Shown here: positions 24,697-27,855 of the stretch, piece by piece
Layout: each line of letters begins with the position of its first letter
Numbering within the stretch: position 1 is the first letter of the stretch
Assembly (NCBI GenBank): GCA_964470915.1
Contig: CAYYEM010000020.1
Coordinates: forward strand, 1-27,855
Length of the DNA stretch: 27,855 nucleotides
Reading direction: 5' to 3'
From: CAYPXN01 sp964470915
GTDB lineage: Bacteria; UBA10199; JADFYH01
Program-made: the position numbers and the translations under genes
Notes under the pieces: generated by a model
Databases searched by the model: none
What the model saw: the letters and a program-made list of their open reading frames with translations, nothing else
What the model was told of the DNA's origin: nothing

Positions 24697-25256
24697 ATGA
24701 AAATCATTTTATGTTTTACTCTTATTTTACTCTTCATTTTTTCATTGAGTCCTTGTTTCTTACAGGCCTTTGAAGAAATTTCATTACATGATCTGGAAAA
24801 AGCCGCGCTTCGATACAGTGATTTGGAAAGTCAGGAAATTCAAAAGTGGAAGTCTCGCTCTCAGTGGTCCGCGGCACTGCCACGAGTCATGGTTGGGTAT
24901 GAACAGAGAGCCGCCATTCAAGTCAACAACTCTCTTCAAGATTCCGTTTCTGTGAGTAATTCAGGAGTAACGATTGGTCCACCCGAATCTAGCTTAGATC
25001 AGGATAATAATTTCAATCGTGGCTTTGAGGCAAAAGCTTATTGGGATTTAAATGAACTCGTCTTCAGCAAAAACAGTCTCGCCATAGCTTCAGAAGCCCG
25101 CTATCGACAAATCATTCGCTCCCAACTCTTGGAAGACCTTCATCAAGCTTATTTCGAAAGAAAAAAACTACTCATACAAACAAGAAACAAACCAACCGAA
25201 GAATGGACAGCCGGCATGCGTATTCGTCTCGAAGAAATTGAAGCCAAACTCGATGC
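24697..25256 (+). CDS. Secreted protein, possibly TolC-like periplasmic/outer-membrane component (3' end lost in gap)
   Basis: The first 186 residues are visible before a gap of unknown length. A signal peptide (MKIILCFTLILLFIFSLSP, cleaved near FLQA-FE) is followed by LHDLEKAALRYSDLE, a helix typical of outer-membrane-efflux or TolC-like proteins. A region with VMVGYEQRAAIQV and NRGFEAKAYWDLNELVFS could form beta strands. A long helix with EARYRQIIRSQLLEDLHQAYFERKKLL follows, and the visible part ends at RIRLEEIEAKLDA. The layout (helix, strand, W-D-L-N-x-L-x-F, long helix) fits a shortened efflux-type hairpin, but I do not recognise a named family. It is preceded by a sigma-54-type promoter with tandem operators and a good AGGAG. 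Any open frame continuing through the N run is an artefact. Confidence 0.7.
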
Positions 25257-25356
25257 NNNNNNNNNNNNNNNNNNNNNNNNNNNNNNNNNNNNNNNNNNNN
25301 NNNNNNNNNNNNNNNNNNNNNNNNNNNNNNNNNNNNNNNNNNNNNNNNNNNNNNNN
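25257..25356. other. Assembly gap of exactly 100 N
   Basis: A placeholder for a gap of unknown length. It hides the 3' end of the secreted TolC-like protein and the start of the lamin-tail-domain lipoprotein, and possibly whole genes between them. Open frames that join the two sides are artefacts. Confidence 0.97.
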
Positions 25357-25358
25357 TT

Positions 25359-26366
25359 CTTCTATCCTCCTGCTCCCCCCAAGCTGGCAACTTTCACCCT
25401 CTCGCAAATACTCAACCCTACGTGCTTTCTATTTCTCCGGAACCTTATCGTATTCTCAACACTCTCGAAAGTGTCGAAGTCATTTTTTCCCATCCGGTGG
25501 ATCCCAACACGGTCAGCGATAAAACGGTTTACGTAGCCAATGGAGAAATAGACAAAAAAGAGGTAAAAAATGAAGAAATCCCAAAAATCTTAGGCCTCGC
25601 AACAACATCGCCCGACTCTCAAACTCTTACTTGGCAGCCGCAGGAAAATATCCCTCCCGGAGACTACAGCCTGGTAATTACTACAGATGTGCAAACAGAT
25701 AATCACAACTCCTTCAACCAAAACCCCGGTCAAGATCCAGAACCTTTTGTAGCAGTATTTCATGTAGGATCTTCTGACTCCTCCTCTCCCTTCGACTCCG
25801 CTCAGGGCAAGCCCCTCTCACCTTCTTCCTCTCCCGAATCCCTTCTCCATCGGCCTTCTTTTCTGATTATCAACGAAATTCTTTATGACGCTGCGGGCAG
25901 TGATACCGATGGCAATGAATTTATAGAACTTTATGGTACACCCAACACCGATATCGATCGCTATCAACTTATTATCATCAACGGATCTGATGGTGAAATC
26001 ATCGATACTCTCACTCTTCCCAGTAGAAGCAAAATCCCTGAAGATGGAATTTTTCTGATCGCTGATGCCAAAACAAATGACTCTCAGCACAGCAACATTC
26101 TTTTTCCGGATTTTATCGATAATTTTGATCCACAAAATGGCCCTGATGCTATTCAACTATTAGATCATCAAGGTCGGCTTCTTGATACGATTTGTTATGG
26201 AGATGGCAACTTAGCTTTAGCACGCAATGGATTGGAAACCTGTGAAACTTCTCCTGCTCCTGATGTCAGCAGTGGGCATAGTTTAAGTAGAACTGATGGT
26301 AGCGATTCGGAAAGCAATATCGATGATTTTACGGATTTAGCAGTTCCTACGCCGGGGGTGTTATGA
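25359..26366 (+). CDS. Lipoprotein with SbsA-type Ig-like and lamin-tail (LTD) domains (5' end in gap)
   Basis: The frame is open from the gap edge and begins with LLSSC, a lipobox whose Cys is encoded at 25371-25373, so only the first part of the signal peptide is missing. The GTG at 25422 is an internal valine. The mature protein has an Ig-like (Big_5/SbsA) domain, YVLSISPEPYRILNTLESVEVIFSHPVD with LTWQPQENIPPGDYSLVI. A serine/proline-rich linker contains the repeat-derived SPFDSAQGKPLS. A lamin-tail domain follows, with INEILYDAAGSDTDGNEFIELYG and later DAIQLLDHQGRLLDTICYGDG. LTDs in bacteria are found on surface proteins, often with hydrolases. Its stop overlaps the next gene as ATGA, so it is probably partnered with the metallo-beta-lactamase lipoprotein. 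Confidence 0.8.
   Translation, partial: LLSSCSPQAGNFHPLANTQPYVLSISPEPYRILNTLESVEVIFSHPVDPNTVSDKTVYVANGEIDKKEVKNEEIPKILGLATTSPDSQTLTWQPQENIPPGDYSLVITTDVQTDNHNSFNQNPGQDPEPFVAVFHVGSSDSSSPFDSAQGKPLSPSSSPESLLHRPSFLIINEILYDAAGSDTDGNEFIELYGTPNTDIDRYQLIIINGSDGEIIDTLTLPSRSKIPEDGIFLIADAKTNDSQHSNILFPDFIDNFDPQNGPDAIQLLDHQGRLLDTICYGDGNLALARNGLETCETSPAPDVSSGHSLSRTDGSDSESNIDDFTDLAVPTPGVL
25788..25860 (+). repeat. Repeat-derived linker sharing sequence with the deacetylase insertion
   Basis: GCAAGCCCCTCTCA (25807-25820) is identical to 4638-4651 in the deacetylase gene. TCTCCATCGGC (25844-25854) is the reverse complement of GCCGATGGAGA at 4620-4630. The two copies are read in different frames (APL versus KPL). 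The region encodes the S/P-rich linker between the Ig-like and lamin-tail domains, so the insertion falls in a tolerant place. Confidence 0.5.
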
Positions 26367-27472
26367 AGAAAGTAAACGTGAAACCCGAAACGTTAGACGT
26401 GAGATGTAAGAAGTTAGATGCAAAACGTATTTTCCGTCTCACGTCTCACTTCTTCCTTCTCACCTTTATCTTCTTCTCCTCTTGCATGCCCACGGGGAAA
26501 ATTTCCACTTCCTCTTCCAATCCCACTCCCTATTCTGGCTCCTCACCCCTTACTCCTAACACCTCACCTCTTCCCGCCTCACCCCTTACTCCTCACTCCT
26601 CACCCCTCACAATTACAATCCTCAACGTCGGCCAAGGTGATGCTACCCTTCTCCAAACACCGAATGGAAAAACACTCTTAATTGATGGGGGTTTCGACGG
26701 CAAAGGTGAAAGCGTCATTCTACCCTTTCTAGAATCACAAAATATTTCTTCTTTAAATTCTATTGTCACCACTCACTATGATGCAGACCACATGGCAGGC
26801 TTGGATGAAGTCGTTTCTGTGCACCCTCCCACACTTGGAGTTTTTGACCGCGGAAATTTTCCTTTGGATGAATCTCCTTTTTATTCTTCTTACCTCGAAG
26901 CAATGGCTCCGTTTAGAAAAACGCTGGTAGCCGGTGACGAGATTGCGCTCGATCCAAGTTTAAAAATTCGCTGCTTCATTTCAAATGGACAAATTTGGCA
27001 AGGATCTCTTTTGTCGTTGGATGGCAATTTTTCCCAAAAGGAAAACTCAAGTTCGATTGGTTTATTAATTGAATACAGAAAATTCAGATACTTCAGCGGC
27101 GGTGATTTAACGGGAGGAGGAAATCCTGGAGGATTTCAAACCTTGGATCTTGAAACAGAACTAGCCACTAAACTCGGTAAAGTGAGTGCCATTCATGTAA
27201 ACCATCATGGTAGCTCAACAAGTTCCAATGCCGCTTTTGTAGAAATCACTCATCCCCTCGTCGCTTTATTTAATGTAGGTGATGAAAATGAGTACCATCA
27301 CCCTGCTCAAGAAGTGTTGGAACGCTGGAAAAATATCGGTGCCGAGCTTTGGCTCACTGAAAAGGGCTCAGGAGGCTTCATCGCGGGAGAACATGTTGTG
27401 AATGGAAATATTATTATAGAAAGCGATGGAAATTCAATGAAAGTGAATGGGGTGGAGTATAATTTAGAGTGA
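26363..27472 (+). CDS. ComEC-like metallo-beta-lactamase-fold hydrolase, lipoprotein
   Basis: A 369-residue lipoprotein. The lipobox FFSSC puts the acylated cysteine at residue 41, after an unusually long, charged n-region of about 27 residues that seems to derive from inserted repeat DNA. Residues 47-83 are a low-complexity linker of SPLTP-like units. The hydrolase domain (about 84-365) has LNVGQGDATLL, LLIDGG, the metal motif THYDADH (His138, Asp140, Asp142, His143), NHHGS (His281, His282) and NVGDENEYHHP. These are the signatures of the ComEC/Rec2 C-terminal domain, considered a nuclease acting on DNA or nucleotides. Here it stands alone on the cell surface, coupled by ATGA to a lamin-tail lipoprotein. 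Substrate is unknown; extracellular nucleic acid degradation is inferred from the family. Confidence 0.87.
   Translation: MKKVNVKPETLDVRCKKLDAKRIFRLTSHFFLLTFIFFSSCMPTGKISTSSSNPTPYSGSSPLTPNTSPLPASPLTPHSSPLTITILNVGQGDATLLQTPNGKTLLIDGGFDGKGESVILPFLESQNISSLNSIVTTHYDADHMAGLDEVVSVHPPTLGVFDRGNFPLDESPFYSSYLEAMAPFRKTLVAGDEIALDPSLKIRCFISNGQIWQGSLLSLDGNFSQKENSSSIGLLIEYRKFRYFSGGDLTGGGNPGGFQTLDLETELATKLGKVSAIHVNHHGSSTSSNAAFVEITHPLVALFNVGDENEYHHPAQEVLERWKNIGAELWLTEKGSGGFIAGEHVVNGNIIIESDGNSMKVNGVEYNLE
26373..26460 (+). repeat. ACGTGAGA/TCTCACGT-type repeat forming the N-terminus of the hydrolase gene
   Basis: The left part contains GTTAGACGTGAGATGTAAGA (26390-26409) and the right part CGTCTCACGTCTCACTTC (26434-26451), which are largely reverse complements of one another. 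TCTCACGT and ACGTGAGA units are thus arranged as an imperfect inverted repeat. They encode the odd leader region before the signal-peptide core. Confidence 0.5.
26541..26619 (+). repeat. CTCACCCCTTACTCCT repeat encoding the SPLTP linker
   Basis: CCTCACCCCTTACTCCT occurs at 26541-26557 and again at 26577-26593, a 36-bp offset, followed by further CTCACTCCTCACCCCTCAC units. It translates to repeated S-P-L-T-P. The complementary GGAGTGAG/AGTTAGG type repeat is found just after the gene at 27471-27511. Confidence 0.55.
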
Positions 27473-27511
27473 GGAGTGAGAAGTTAGGAGTTAGGAGTTA
27501 GGAGTGAGACG
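27471..27511 (+). repeat. GGAGTGAG / AGTTAGG short tandem repeat between the hydrolase and S23 genes
   Basis: AGTTAGG is repeated three times in tandem (27482-27502), flanked by GAGGAGTGAG before and AGTGAGACGT after. It is the inverse of the CTCACTCCT-type repeats inside the hydrolase gene. It ends about 20 bases before the S23-type gene. Similar GAGTGAGACGT-like repeats are, from memory, often beside S23-type genes in draft genomes. Confidence 0.6.
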
Positions 27512-27532
27512 TAAAGAGTAGAGGACAAAGAA

Positions 27533-27811
27533 ATGAGAAGAAAACATTATGAACTAAAAGTATGGCAAGAAAGTATCACCTTGGTAAAAGAAATATATCA
27601 AATGACCCAATTTTTTCCATCACAAGAAATGTATGGTTTAACCACGCAAATGAGAAGAGCAGCTATTTCAATTTCTAGCAATATTGCAGAAGGCGCAGCA
27701 AGAAACACGGATAAAGAGTTTATTAATTTTTTAATGATAGCAAGAGGTTCGCTCAGTGAATTGGATACTCAAATTTTAATTTCTAAAAAATTGGGACTTG
27801 TGGGACTGTAA
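27533..27811 (+). CDS. Four-helix-bundle S23-type protein (23S rRNA intervening-sequence protein family), shortened
   Basis: A 92-residue member of the S23/IVP four-helix-bundle family (TIGR02436). The conserved core is visible: LKVWQESITLVKEIYQ, FPSQEMYGLTTQMRRAAISISSNIAEGAAR and DKEFINFLMIARGSLSELDTQ. Family members usually run to about 115-125 residues, with a fourth helix after the ELDTQ-helix. Here a TAA at 27809 stops the frame just after KKLGLVGL. After a further TGA (27827) the same frame reads LDKMEIS, which looks like a relic of the last helix, so the gene may be truncated or decaying. Function is not established; the genes occur both inside 23S rRNA intervening sequences and, as here, stand-alone next to simple repeats. 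The window ends 44 bases after the stop. Confidence 0.8.
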   Translation: MRRKHYELKVWQESITLVKEIYQMTQFFPSQEMYGLTTQMRRAAISISSNIAEGAARNTDKEFINFLMIARGSLSELDTQILISKKLGLVGL

Positions 27812-27855
27812 ATCAAAGTGTGTAAGTGACTAGACAAAATGGAAATAAGTCCGCA

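Noticed and set aside
25236..25536. A continuous frame from 24697 through the second N run to 25536
   Set aside because: The gap length is arbitrary; the sequence after the gap in that frame is not protein-like, while the LLSSC lipobox frame is.
26541..27511. CRISPR array from the repeated CTCACCCC/AGTTAGG units
   Set aside because: Units are short and variable, spacers are absent, they lie partly inside a coding gene, and no cas genes are nearby.

Overview
The window is a roughly 38-42% GC piece of a Gram-negative bacterial genome. It encodes an outer-membrane polysaccharide export protein of the Wza type, lipoproteins with lipoboxes and a sigma-54-type promoter. Two runs of exactly 100 N show it is a scaffold, probably from a draft or metagenome-assembled genome. 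I would guess an uncultivated deltaproteobacterium-like lineage (Bdellovibrionota/Myxococcota grade), from the Spt-bCerS-CerR set, the sigma-54 signals and the S23-type gene. No rRNA, tRNA or other taxonomic marker is present, so this is a weak inference.

Positions 1-12168 look like a sphingolipid/glycolipid locus. At its heart is a tightly overlapping plus-strand operon: serine palmitoyltransferase (Spt), a GNAT-fold acyltransferase resembling bacterial ceramide synthase (bCerS), and an extended SDR resembling ceramide reductase (CerR). Immediately upstream is a fatty acid desaturase that strongly resembles eukaryotic DES1 sphingolipid delta-4 desaturase. Divergent from it is a minus-strand operon of an FA2H/Scs7-like fatty acid 2-hydroxylase, an AUR1-like phosphotransferase (inositol phosphorylceramide synthase family) and a UPF0104/MprF-type flippase-like protein. 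Further out are a translationally coupled GT4 glycosyltransferase and NodB-type deacetylase, an MMPL/RND lipid exporter, and the tail of a membrane glycosyltransferase. Together these could build, desaturate, hydroxylate, head-group-modify, glycosylate and export a ceramide lipid.

Positions 12182-24363 form one long minus-strand operon converging on the ceramide operon with only 13 bp between. In transcription order it encodes a Wza-like SLBB export protein, a Wzz-like chain-length/co-polymerase protein (interrupted by a gap), a fatty acyl-AMP ligase fused to an ACP, a fully reducing type I PKS (KS-AT-DH-ER-KR-ACP), a type II thioesterase and an Sfp-type phosphopantetheinyl transferase. Fatty acid activation, polyketide extension and polysaccharide export genes are thus in a single transcription unit. 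The PKS product may be an unusual acyl chain, possibly destined for the neighbouring ceramide or for an exported glycolipid.

Positions 24364-24696 are a divergent regulatory region with a sigma-70-like promoter leftwards, and a pair of tandem palindromic operators plus a GG-N10-GC sigma-54 promoter rightwards. After this come a truncated secreted, possibly TolC-like protein, an assembly gap, a lamin-tail-domain lipoprotein coupled to a ComEC-like metallo-beta-lactamase lipoprotein, and a shortened four-helix-bundle S23 gene. This right end and the NodB gene carry small dispersed repeats inserted in frame within coding sequence.
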